64,000 nucleotides of DNA from Saururus chinensis (taxonomy: Eukaryota; Streptophyta; Magnoliopsida; Piperales; Saururaceae). The stretch spans positions 6,871,001 through 6,935,000 of the forward strand of contig CP141147.1 of assembly GCA_035235625.1 (NCBI GenBank). The letters run 5' to 3'. The position numbers and the translations under genes are program-made. The notes under the pieces were generated by a model. The model worked only from the letters and a program-made list of their open reading frames with translations. It was not told where the DNA came from and did no database searches. Of this stretch, positions 48,825 through 58,878 are shown piece by piece; positions within the stretch are counted from its first letter, which is position 1, and the number at the start of each line of letters is the position of its first letter.

Positions 48825-48970
48825 ATCGTGCCAAAGTCATACCAAATGCACCATCGTGCCACCATCGTGCCAAAATCATACCAAAGGCACCATTGTGCCA
48901 AAATCATACCAAAGGCACCATCGTGCCAAAATCATACTAAATGCACCATCGTGCCAAAATCGTACCATAA
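48825..48970. repeat. ~30-bp tandem array in B2
   Basis: About five to six copies of 'gtgccaaaatcataccaaag' plus gcaccatc. It produces overlapping open frames that repeat the same short peptide, so they are not genes. Confidence 0.92.
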
Positions 48971-49009
48971 AATTAAACTTACACAAACACCCCTATCGAA
49001 GGTCTTACA

Positions 49010-49335
49010 AACTTACTCATACCATCGTACGCATACTCATACAACATATGCATACTTGTACGACCTTACTCGTATAATCATATGCTCACTCGTACGACCT
49101 TACTCGTACATCTTACACTTATTCGTACGACCTTACTCGTACAGTCTTACACTTACAGTCTTACTCAGAAACTTACTCTTACAGTCTTGCTCATAATCAT
49201 AATCTTACAGTCGTGCTCATACTCATACTCTTACAGTCGTGCTCGTACTCGTACTCATACTCATACTCTTGCAGTCGTGCTCATACTCATACGCTTACGG
49301 TCATACTCATATTCTCACAGACGTACACATACTAT
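49010..49335. repeat. Hexamer-like array in B2 (tactca / ttacag / gtcgtgc)
   Basis: Short mixed units of 'cttacagtc', 'ctcatactc' and 'tcgtacgacctta' alternate over about 325 bp. The matching stretch in B3 (62760-63060, opposite strand) is less regular, so the array expanded within B2. Confidence 0.85.
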
Positions 49336-49559
49336 CGACCGCTGAAGCTCATTACATCTAATAAGCTCTAGCGTCGAAAAGGAAAAGAATGCCACTGGGG
49401 CATCACCTTAACCTCTGGGGAGTGACTAGACGCCATGGACTTTTCCGAAGGTAAGGCACACCAGTGCTCATGGGGCACAAGATCAAACAGGTAAGAGTAG
49501 GTCCATGATACTACTTACCTGAGCGCGCAAACATAAACACCCACACATAAGGGGTCATA

Positions 49560-49960
49560 CAGTTGCCCACCATAATGGGTCTTATAGTGTCATAGAATCA
49601 CCCACCATAATGGGTCTTATAGTGCCATAGAATTGCCCACCATAATTGGTCTTATAGTGCCAAAGAATTGCCCAACAGGGTCTTATAGTGTCATTGCCAC
49701 TTTTGGGCAGAAAACATACAGTGCCACTTGGGCAGAAACATACAGTGCCACTCTTGGGCGGAATCATACAATGCTCTTAACAGAGCATCAAAAGGCTGGG
49801 CTTACACCGCACATAGACCAAATCGAAAACATACTTCGCTCTCAACAGAGCATCAAATGGCTGGGCTTATACAGCACACAGACCAAATCAGAAACATATG
49901 TCGCTCTCAGCAGAGCCTCAGACGTCCGGTGCTCTATACAGCACACAGACAACATTCCGC
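49560..49960. repeat. Two tandem arrays in B2 (~36 bp and ~54 bp units)
   Basis: 'cccaccataatgggtcttat' plus agtgcc is repeated about four times (49566-49690), followed by 'gtgccac..ttgggcagaaac' units. Then 'gctctcaacagagcatcaaa' plus tggctgggcttatacagcacacagacc is repeated three times (49770-49960). B3 has shorter forms at 62230-62510. Confidence 0.9.
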
Positions 49961-50659
49961 AAGATAAACACCATGGCAAGACATGAGAAATGCTCAGCCG
50001 ACTCATTATCGGCTAGCTCAAACACGGAACTTAATCCATCGAACCCTCAGGTCTCAAACTCACAACGCTATCATTAGCCGTGCTTATAATTCAAATTTGA
50101 ATTAAGTACATTATGTGGTACAATTATGCCACACAAACTCACAATCCTCGACTGATCAAACCGAAGCTGAGCCCAATCAAAACCCATGTTCGTCAGGGCA
50201 GCAGACTTCACTTAACCCGTCCACATCATGATCACAAAACATCATACATCAAACCCTTACAGTCTTACATACTTCGCCATCCCTCTTATGGCCAAATCAT
50301 CTTACACTGACATCATCAAATGAAGCTCCTCGGAGTCACCCAGTTGTCGCCCTCTTACTTATATCTCACTTATTATGCTTACTTTTCACTTCATAATCTG
50401 TACGTTATGCTTATACAATTATGCACACTCTTACTATCTGATAAACTTCACCCGTCATACCCATAACCTCTGTCATCCATCATATGCTTACACATCCATA
50501 ACCAAATCCAGACAAAACCTCTAATACTTCTTACCATCCATAGTTCGTACCTCTGCCCACATCCACATATACATATCCATAGCATAGTCAAATAGTCATC
50601 ATATATAAGTATGTCTATCACACATACGTATAACATACACATACTGTCATACATGCGTA

Positions 50660-50870
50660 ACTTACAAACATGCTCACTAGCCATCACTAGTGCGTACATA
50701 CACATTTATACATACGTCAATCATACACGCTAGCCATCACTAGCACATGCATACATACGTCAGACATACACGCTAGTCATCACTAGCGCATACTCAATCA
50801 ACATACGAAACTTACCAACAAACATGCTAGTCATCACTAGCACATACTTACATCCAACATACTTACAGCC
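50660..50870. repeat. 'tagccatcactag' repeat in B2
   Basis: About four units of roughly 60 bp with the core ctag(c/t)catcactagc, itself partly palindromic. Confidence 0.88.
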
Positions 50871-53412
50871 AACATGCATGTCATATGCATTTCAACATAC
50901 CATATAATCATGCTTACATGCACATCATGCAATCCTAGCATGCTACTACTCATTCAAGCATGCTATCATGAAATTATGAGTTCAAAGCTCCCCTACCTCG
51001 TAATCATGACGTTCGATGGCAAGCACACTACGGTGGAGGCATAGGTGGCGTCGGCAACGGAGTTGGCGGCCAAAAGCTTTGCCTAGCTAAGAGAGTTGTC
51101 GTCCCGAGGATTTTAGGAAGTGCTGGAACTACTAACGGCCAAAGGGGGTGTCAGATGTCAAAGCGGCAAAGTCCGCAATCCACGGCGGCACACTAGGGGC
51201 AGCCGGGAGAAAGGTCGTGCCAACAAGAATGGCGGTGCGACCAGAAGTCGATGGTTACTCACTGAAGGTCGGCCGGAGGCTGAGAAGTACTCGGCCGGCC
51301 CAAAGAGGTTGAAATCGGCCGTGGATAGCACCCAACGGTGGCGATTTCGCATCAACAAGGGCCCACATAAGGGCGGAGGGCATGGGGCGACACTCAAGGA
51401 TAGTGGAAAGGTGGAGGAGGACTCTAATGTCAACTCTACTCGGTGGCAAAGCCAACCGATGGTCAAGCGGTGCCTAAGCCCTGAAACGCACGCGTGGCTA
51501 CATACACACGTGGCCAAAAAGGGCTACTCAAGGGGGAGATGGCTAGGACGGTGGCGACCCAAGGCCCACACAAGGGCGGTCAAGCTAAGGCCAAGACATG
51601 GTGGCCGATTGAAGCGGCAACATTGCCTATCGCCACCCACAACTAACACACGTAGTGCAGGCGGCTGTGCATCTCGCACGGTATAGGGCAGGGCAAGCGG
51701 CCCATTCCGAGCGGAGTATATAATCGGGCCAAGTGCGGCTGGCCCTCACTGTCGCCGAGCTGGGGCAGAGCCCACGATGGCCAGATGGTCCATGGCTCAC
51801 CGATGCCAATGACCCGAGACGCACCCAAAGCGTCTAATCGGGCGGATCAAGACCATAGGGGCGAGGCGGGGTCGGAAACGGCAACCCCCTACCAACACTG
51901 GGTCATGGTAGGCCGGACGGAGTCCTACCGATGGCCGGGTGACGACCAGAAACACCGGCGTCTCAAAAAAACCCACGGACATTGAGATGGAAAATATGAC
52001 CAAAACCCGACCAAAGTGCCGGTAGCTCACAGCGGAGTGAAGAAAGCATGGCAGCGGCTCTAGCCAGTGCCTATGGGTTCCTAGCGTCCAACTAAACATA
52101 AGTCTAGTTGAGAGTGGCCGCAAACGACATCCAAATCGTACACCCACAGCTCAAAAACGGGATTAAAGGAGAGAAAAACCTGAAAAAGGTTTGGTACTTC
52201 GTGGAAGAGCGAAGAGGCCGTGGTGGTGGTCATAGCTGGTACCTACGGACTCGTGGCGGTGAGGCAAAGCGAATCCTGACAAGAACCGCTAGAATCCGAC
52301 GACGAATGAGGGAGAATGGAGTGACAGGAAATGGGCTCGGGTTTCTCTCCTTCTCTCTGGACGTCAAATTTTTCTTCTGTAAGTTTCTGGAACGAAGCTT
52401 ACTGGATCGGCTTTTAAGCCATGATTTTACTATTCATCTTTTTTTTTTACATTCTTGTCCCTAATGCGCGTTAACTCACTGGTTACACGTTATACCTCCA
52501 CACCGTAAGCGCGCAGCGAGGCCCGCGGCCTACGACTAAGCCCCACACCCGACTCTATAGGTATAAATACGGGGGGGAAATACATAAATATGAATACGCC
52601 GAAGCGTCACATTTTCCCGCCGAAAATGACAAAAAAATAGCAGGAAAATCACAGAAAATCGTAGAAAAATCAAGGGCATTACAATAAAAGAGATCGTTAT
52701 TGACAACTCCCATCCTGCCAGCCTATCAGGCAATAACCTGAGCATCGGTCCCTCTAGTCAATAATCTGGTGAGGGCCAGTGCACATAACTTAGTGCATAG
52801 TTAAATCAAATCAATTTGAATGATTCTTCGTGCAATTTAAAATGATTAATACTAAAATAATTTTAGTAAGCGATCTTACCTCAACCACTGGTCTTTGAGC
52901 AAGCTTCTCCCTACCGTTGCTGACCGGCCTCACCGGAACTTCTCTGGCAGCTCCTCCTTCTCTCCCCAGCCCCCCAAAAACTCAGAACCCCCTAAAAAGT
53001 CCTAATTAGCCCCTTTTTATAATCAAGTAATTAGGGTTCCTCATCCACCAAGAGGTTTGGGCGAACTAAACCACTCTTAGTCAACCTAATTCTGCCTCAA
53101 ATTTTAATTTTTGTCACCTTAATTAATCGGGCTTGTATAGCATCTTAAACGGACAATTCACACGTCCATTTGGGTAAATGGACCCTACACGATATGTCCA
53201 ACTTCGAATGGTCGTATCTCCCTCATCTGAACTTCAATTCATGCCTTCTTTGTGGCGTTTCGAAGATCTTTCTATCTACTTTCCATCCATATAGATCTCC
53301 ACCACAAGTTCTAACTAATTATCATGTTATCCTCACATGAAGGTCAAGTTGTCAAATACCCTAATTTCCATGTGGTTGACTTCGAGAATTTAGAAAATTC
53401 TCGGATGTTACA

Positions 53413-54133
53413 CATATGATTATACGAGTAAGTTGGTAAGACTCTGATTTAGAGTGTAAGTGTAAGAGCATGACATAAGAGTAAGTGTAAGTTCAGCTAG
53501 TACGATGATTTGTGTGTGAGACCCTATTTATATTTCATATCTTTCTTGCTTTATGTGTGGTTGCATGAATGCATCTACGTATGAACTTACAAAGTTCATT
53601 GATTTATTTCCCCTACTAGGTATTTTCTTACTGAGTATGAAAATACTCATTCACTCTATTTTTTTTAGCCCCTTGGTCTAGATGCTTTTGCAGGTCGATC
53701 GATAGCTTCTTGGATTGGACTATTCCCTATGGTGGATTGTTCTTCCTCGACCTTGAGTACAGCGGTCTCATAGTGAGGCTATGTGGATTTTGGCACCACA
53801 ATCTCATGTATTGATTAAGGTGAGAGTTAATATATTATTTTACTAGACTTGTGCATGTATGTATGATTTAGTTTTTAGACGGTTAAAGAACTTGTACTCA
53901 GAGATGCCTGAGATGAATTTGTTTTTAAAGCCCATGGCCATGGCAGGTTTCATTTTTATGTTTCTGTTTTAGGTCACGCCTATGAATGTTGGTTTGTTGT
54001 AAGTTGGTTTAATTTCTAAAAATATTTTCACATGTTTGGAATTTTGTTGTTTCATTTGATTTACATCCATATTTTGAAATAAAATTTTAGTAAAATTTTA
54101 AAGTAAATGTAAGGAAAAACCTCGGGCGTGACA
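53413..54133 (+). mobile_element. 3' end block of solo LTR B1
   Basis: It resumes the B1 sequence after A3 and matches B3 from about 63060 to 63766, including 'cctactaggtattttcttac' and 'gaaaatactcattc'. It ends CTCGGGCGTGACA before the TGTAC duplication. Confidence 0.85.
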
Positions 54134-55372
54134 TGTACTGGCTCTTCCTACTCCTCCTGCTCCACATAAGTAACAGATGGCTCACCGTGAGCTGCCCGCT
54201 GTCATCTATGATATACTATCGGATCTAGCTAGGGGTAGGCTAGATGTGGAGCAACCGAAGATGATAAACATGGAGGAGAGCCAGGTGCTGCAGATGGAGA
54301 TGGAATATCAGGGAATGGATTGTGCCTCGGCTATGTCTAATCTGCCTCATTAGTAGGATAATGTCCATGAACGTCTATAATAACTGACTGAAGTAGTGGA
54401 TAGCTACGAAGGACATCCTCATGCTGCCTGATCATTGACTGACATGATGCTGATAAGACCTCACTCGAAGTATAGGTGTTAACTGCGTCAGTCAAATGCG
54501 CAAGTGTCTATTGCACCAAACCAAGCTATAAAAAGAATAAACTAAAATTCATATAAATAATAAATGAGAAATAAGAAATAAGAAAATATTATTATATAAT
54601 TAATTAAGATATACTTACCAAAGCTGCCTCAGACGCACCCCTAGGCTGATATGTCATCTCCTCTACATCATCGTGCGGTAAAATATATCTGCTTGTAATG
54701 GGTAAATACCACTACATATACAGGCTACGAACATCTCGCGATGTTGTAGCCATCTCCCTTTGGATAATAGTGGCTCTCCTATTATCCCATCGAGCAATAT
54801 ATGTTGTATGATGTAGAGCCCAGTCGATAATATGGCGGCCTTGCCGAGTGATCCGATGGACAAACTCTATGGTACAAGGAGGGACCTCTTGCTTCAAGTT
54901 AAATTGGAGCATCACACGATCTGGCACGTATAGCTCAACAATCTCAAAATAGATTAACGACATTCGAGAGAGTCACACCTCTTCCCTTGGTACAAAGAGG
55001 AGGTAATTCAACCAACACCTTTGGTGAGTATGACTTCCAAATGACCTACACAATTTATAAGTATAATAATTTTTAATGACCTTACATAGCTTATAATCAT
55101 TGTATGAAATGAAATTACCTAATAAGGCTGATAGTGGTCTAACTCTCCTCAATACAAATGAGGGACTCCTTGTGGATTTTTGGTTTTTCTCCTCCGAACA
55201 CTCCACCTTAAGGAGTCAAATTTAAAATATAAGTTCAACACATCTAAATAAAACAATGCTAAAAAAATAAGTGTAAAAAAATACCCTACATGGCTCCTAA
55301 TGGAGCACCCTCAACCACGTGACCCATCTTAATAGTTGGTCGGCCAACATGTATATGCTCCCACAACCATAG

Positions 55373-55458
55373 CTATGTCACAAAATATTATAAAAGTTAT
55401 TAAAAAATACGAAGTAATTGTGAGTGTAAAAAATATTAACTTCAATGAATTCATTTAC
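55373..55458 (-). other. Intron in the PMD gene
   Basis: On the minus strand GTAAATGA..TGACATAG separates FLYQELGKACQS-type sequence from LWLWEHIHVGRP, restoring the normal order of family blocks. It is 86 bp and AT-rich. Confidence 0.7.
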
Positions 55459-56094
55459 CTGAAGAAGGGTCAAACATCCTCGAGGTCATGGACTGACAAG
55501 CTTTCCCTAACTCTTGGTATAAAAATTGAAGGGTGGCACTGCCCCATGCATAGGTGCCCTCTTTGTCCAAATCCCAAGGAGGGAGAGATACACAACATGA
55601 ACATGGCTACTCGTGTTATCGACAAATATCGTAGCCCCAAGTAAATGTAACAAATATGCTTGTGCATGCTGCTCGATCACTATCTCGGTGGCATCTGCTA
55701 GAAGTGCATGAAACTCACCTAGTAGCCATCTAAGGCTCACTCAGCTACCATGCATAACTGAAGGAGGAGGTGCTCTGCCAAGAAGTTTGACTAATAAATC
55801 CAAATCTCCTCCTCCTGTCGTGCATGTCACCACCTCTCCATCGATGCGAAGTTCTAGAAGAATTGCCACATCCATAAGAGTGATAGACATCTCCCCATAA
55901 GGTAGGTGAAACGTTTGTGTCTCCCTCCTCCATCGCTTGACAAGAGCTATCAGCAAAGGCCTATCAAGACGAACGTACTGTATATGAACAAAGTGTCCAA
56001 ATCTTGCTTGCTCGATGTATGGTAGAACATGCTCATTTATGGGCCACTGTCGAAGGTATCGAAAATGTTCGGTAAACTCAAGGCACCTGGGGTC

Positions 56095-56174
56095 CTATAA
56101 TAAGTTTAAATATTATAACCTAACATAGCATATAGTCTAAAAAACTAAATAAAATTCATGAATAGTTAGAATAC
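56095..56174 (-). other. Intron in the PMD gene
   Basis: On the minus strand GTATTC..TTATAG separates the HRSS block from DPRCLEFTEHF. It is 80 bp and AT-rich. Confidence 0.7.
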
Positions 56175-56335
56175 CTCTCCTCACTAAATAGAAGACGACC
56201 TATGTGACTCCTGCAGGACAAGTACCGTCTCATCAATGGGGCTTGGCCCGTAAAAACGGCTCCATATGATCTGCGGAGAATTAAGAATATGAGGAACATA
56301 TAGTCATATCTAAAATAGAGAGTAAACAAAAAGTC

Positions 56336-56946
56336 ACAGTCTAATCGTATGTTTACCCATCAAGAGGAGGGTTTTTGCATCTTTTACTATTATGCCCGGA
56401 TTGTTTGCACCTCCCAAATTTATACCATGCTCAACCATCTCTCTCCATGGACATACAGTCCATTGTATTCCTAATGCAGATAGATCGTGGGCGACCAGAT
56501 TGCCTTGTTACTTTTGGAGGTAATAACACATAAGGCATATCTCTTTCCCAAAACTCCCAACCATGAGAAGAGTAGAATTGTGCGGAGTACACATTTTTAT
56601 AAGTAGACGATGTGTAACATAGTCCTGACTGTATAGGCTCCCGTTGCTTTCCCCACACGGCAAGAAGGTGTGAGCAATGATACAAATAGACTTAAGGGAA
56701 ATTGCATGTACAAGTATGATGAACCGCACTACACTGCCTATGATCAGTGCTAAGTTAGGCATTCCTACAAGTGTAGTCACCTCCATATGTCTTCAATTTA
56801 AAATACCCTACACCCGTCTTCATTGATCCATGAACTCTCTAAGGGTAAGTACTATCAATGCACTTCACTATATTTTCTGACATATTTGTGCATAGCACCT
56901 TGTATTGGACATGATTCTTAATTGAAAACTCCCTCAAGGCTATGAC
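56336..56946 (-). pseudogene. MULE transposase remnant lacking its catalytic core
   Basis: From right to left: a MuDR N-terminal DNA-binding stretch (ALREFSIKNHVQYKVLC.., ..GYFKLKTYGGDYTC..), then almost at once a SWIM zinc finger (TCTCNFP..YHCSHLLAV), the usual post-SWIM block (VYSAQF.., YVLLPPKVTRQSGRPRS) and a zinc knuckle (CKQSGHNSKRC). In intact MURA-type transposases several hundred residues with the DDE triad separate the first two parts. Here they are missing. Three in-frame stops occur. LTR A4 has replaced the start of the gene at 56947. The mobile-domain exons follow after an intron ending at 56271. Confidence 0.82.
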
Positions 56947-58878
56947 TTTCACGACCCCGATTTTTTAAAGTATTTTTAAATAGCACAAACGATAAGTAGC
57001 GATATTTTTTTTTCTTAAATACAAAACAAGCCCTTCGATTAAATATACAAGTCATGATAACTGGGGTTCACAAATACGGATATCAAATCATATAATATTA
57101 TTTAACGTCTAAAAATTCATAAAGAATAGCTCATCCATCTAAGTACAAGTTCGTCATCCATCTGAAAATAAACAACTAAGTTCACTCTCACGCTACTGAA
57201 ACACTTATGTACCAGAGTTGTAGAAACACAGAACTTCATCTTGTGCTCGCCTGTCTTGGTCTCACTTGTCGTCGCCTGAGAATCTACTGCCAACCTAACG
57301 AAACAACCACAAGAACAATGGAATCTCTCCGCCTTCAGGAGAAGAGCTTCCAAAGGACAAAAGATTTTGTTAATGTTTTTTGGATTGGGCCAACATCAGC
57401 CGAATTTAGTTGCCTACGTACTCATCAAACAACATTTCTAATGTTTCCAACAAGATCGGATCCAGACGTAGTTCTGCCTAGAAACTACTCTATCCTAAGA
57501 AGCATAGCATCACACATGCAATGCTTAGGTATTTTCAATCAACCTACATTTTAGTAAGTCCTTTACCTGTTCCACTTGTCTAATTAACAAGCAATATCAA
57601 ACAATGTTATTAATTATTTCACAACCCTTGTTCAATAATTAATACTATCAAATCTGTATCCACTCAGAGATAACTCGCCCCTGGAGAAATCTCCAGACAA
57701 AGGACTCCAACCTTGGAGTAGACTGCTTAACAGCAACTTGACCTAAATCCCCACGACTCTAAATAGCCTGCCACGAATCTGGAGAAGAGGATCCCAACTA
57801 TGCTCATGGACACAGATTGGCAAGAAACACAAGCCTTCCATGATGCTCATGTAACTCCACTTTTCATACGCACTATATGGTCCTGAAAAGACCTGCGGGA
57901 GACCCTTAGTAAAGACCCTCTGGTCAATACCCAAATCGTCATAGCGATGAAGAAATATATCGCAATCTCCACCATCCCAACTCTGGGAGAAAATGTCTTA
58001 TAAGACATTACTAATGTATCCATAGAAGCCTTAGGTCTTTATGACTATTGACTCCCCTAAACATCTGACACTTAGACTAGATTATTTCCATCTAGCCAAG
58101 TATTCACTCAACCATTTGGGTCCTCTTCACCTTGTGAATTTGGCCTAATAAATAGCTCATCCACTGAGATATGACTCAGAGAACATCCCATAACCACCCT
58201 CGGTTCATTAACCAAAGTAAAATTCTATGTCAGGGCCCTGTTCACTCCATGAACTGGTCCCAACCCTAAAGAGGGTATTTTAGTCATTATCTTAATTATG
58301 TGTTCTCCCCCCAATCCAACAACAACTAAAATCTCTTAATTAGTCTTTATTAACCTTAAGTTACTGATATAAATTAACACATAAATAATAAATGCAAGCA
58401 TCAGAATAATCAACATATATAATATGTAGTCACCGAAGTGCATAAATAATAAATGAATGCCCGTTGCACTCATTTGCAGGGCTAGGGCTTAGAGAATTCA
58501 AGCCCGATAATGTAGATAACTCTAATGTATCGCAAGAGTTATGTATTTAATACTCTAGTTGATTGATATACAAGGTTGTAGAAACATGTAATACGCTACC
58601 TTACACCCTAAAAATTAGGGTTTTTCCCCTTGTTTCCCATGACATTGTGACCTGACAAGGTCTTCGTGTCACTTACTAGTCATGCCCCTTCCTTTTTGAA
58701 GCCATTTATAGGGTACCCTAACTCTTGAATAACTAAGTTATCCGTTTCGACAAAAATAGAAAATATTGCCCCTAAGGGCATTAGGGTAATTTTACCTCCT
58801 AAGGTATAATACCGTCCCTTTGGTCATTCTGGTCATTTTATTGCCCCTCTATTGATTTAATTCATTGACCTCTCATAA

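Larger units (their letters stand above)
48150..52683 (-). mobile_element. Solo LTR B2 (family B, 4534 bp)
   Basis: The ends on the plus strand are TGTAATGCCCGGGG and GGGCATTACA. Flanks ATAAC (48145-48149) and ATAAA (52684-52688) form a near-perfect duplication. It is in opposite orientation to B1 and B3. Blocks correspond to B3 in reverse: a GC-rich part at 51000-52350, repeat arrays at 48825-50860, and the 'gaaaatactcatta' motif near 48680. No gene is supported. It is the innermost, hence youngest, layer of this nest. Confidence 0.88.
46740..53412 (-). mobile_element. Family A LTR copy A3, truncated, inside B1
   Basis: The 5' end on the minus strand, TGTAACATCCGAG, lies at 53412. The sequence then follows A1 through its TATA region (near 53015), the GC-rich block (47755-48140) and the 'gtgacacaaagacc' region, and stops near 46740, about 1.5 kb short of the family's 3' end. 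Solo LTR B2 sits inside it. No target duplication remains because the left side was deleted. Confidence 0.82.
44004..54133 (+). mobile_element. Solo LTR B1 (family B), containing A3 and B2
   Basis: It begins TATAACATCCC and ends CGGGCGTGACA. TGTAC at 43999-44003 recurs at 54134-54138. The left block 44004 to about 46740 and right block 53413-54133 match the beginning and end of solo LTR B3. The middle is replaced by family A copy A3, and about 1.3 kb of LTR expected by comparison with B3 is missing at that junction. A GC-rich block lies at 44290-46260. No protein-coding sequence is supported. It is the middle layer of a four-deep nest. Confidence 0.87.
54139..56270 (-). pseudogene. Plant mobile domain (PMD) protein of the MULE
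   Basis: It follows the PMD family (aminotransferase-like plant mobile domain, found in MAIL1/MAIN and in many transposons). Family blocks seen in order: PIDETVLVLQESHRSS near 56240; TQTFHLPYGEMSITLMDVAILL near 55920; LDLLVKLLGRAPPPSV; EQHAQAYLLHLLG..FVDN near 55680; LWLWEHIHVGRP near 55350; IVELYVPDRVMLQF near 54920; and DWALHHTTYIARWDNR near 54810. Introns with GT-AG ends fit at 56095-56174 and 55373-55458, and a donor is at 54618. Several in-frame stops (for example just before VSLRWLLGEF near 55741, and after SLYM near 54720) show decay. The function of transposon PMDs is unknown. The tail continues at 43950 across LTR B1. Confidence 0.85.
43215..56946 (-). mobile_element. MULE carrying a plant mobile domain, interrupted by LTR insertions
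   Basis: The left end (gggaaaattatttatataat..) shares its sequence with both arms of the foldback at 17779. A minus-strand gene enters from the right: MuDR-type DNA-binding region, SWIM zinc finger, zinc knuckle, then a spliced plant mobile domain, ending in an Arg/Gly-rich tail (HNQGRGHRGRRGRAT, stop at 43950). Solo LTR B1 (44004-54133) splits the gene near its end, with TGTAC on both sides. LTR A4 cuts off the start at 56947. The right terminus lies beyond the window. The DDE catalytic core is absent, so this copy cannot be autonomous. Confidence 0.85.

Noticed and set aside
48828-50870. CRISPR-like array or telomere-like repeat
   Set aside because: Repeat units are contiguous with no unique spacers, and the hexamers are irregular and not the plant telomere unit. 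The block is a set of LTR-internal tandem repeats in a plant genome.
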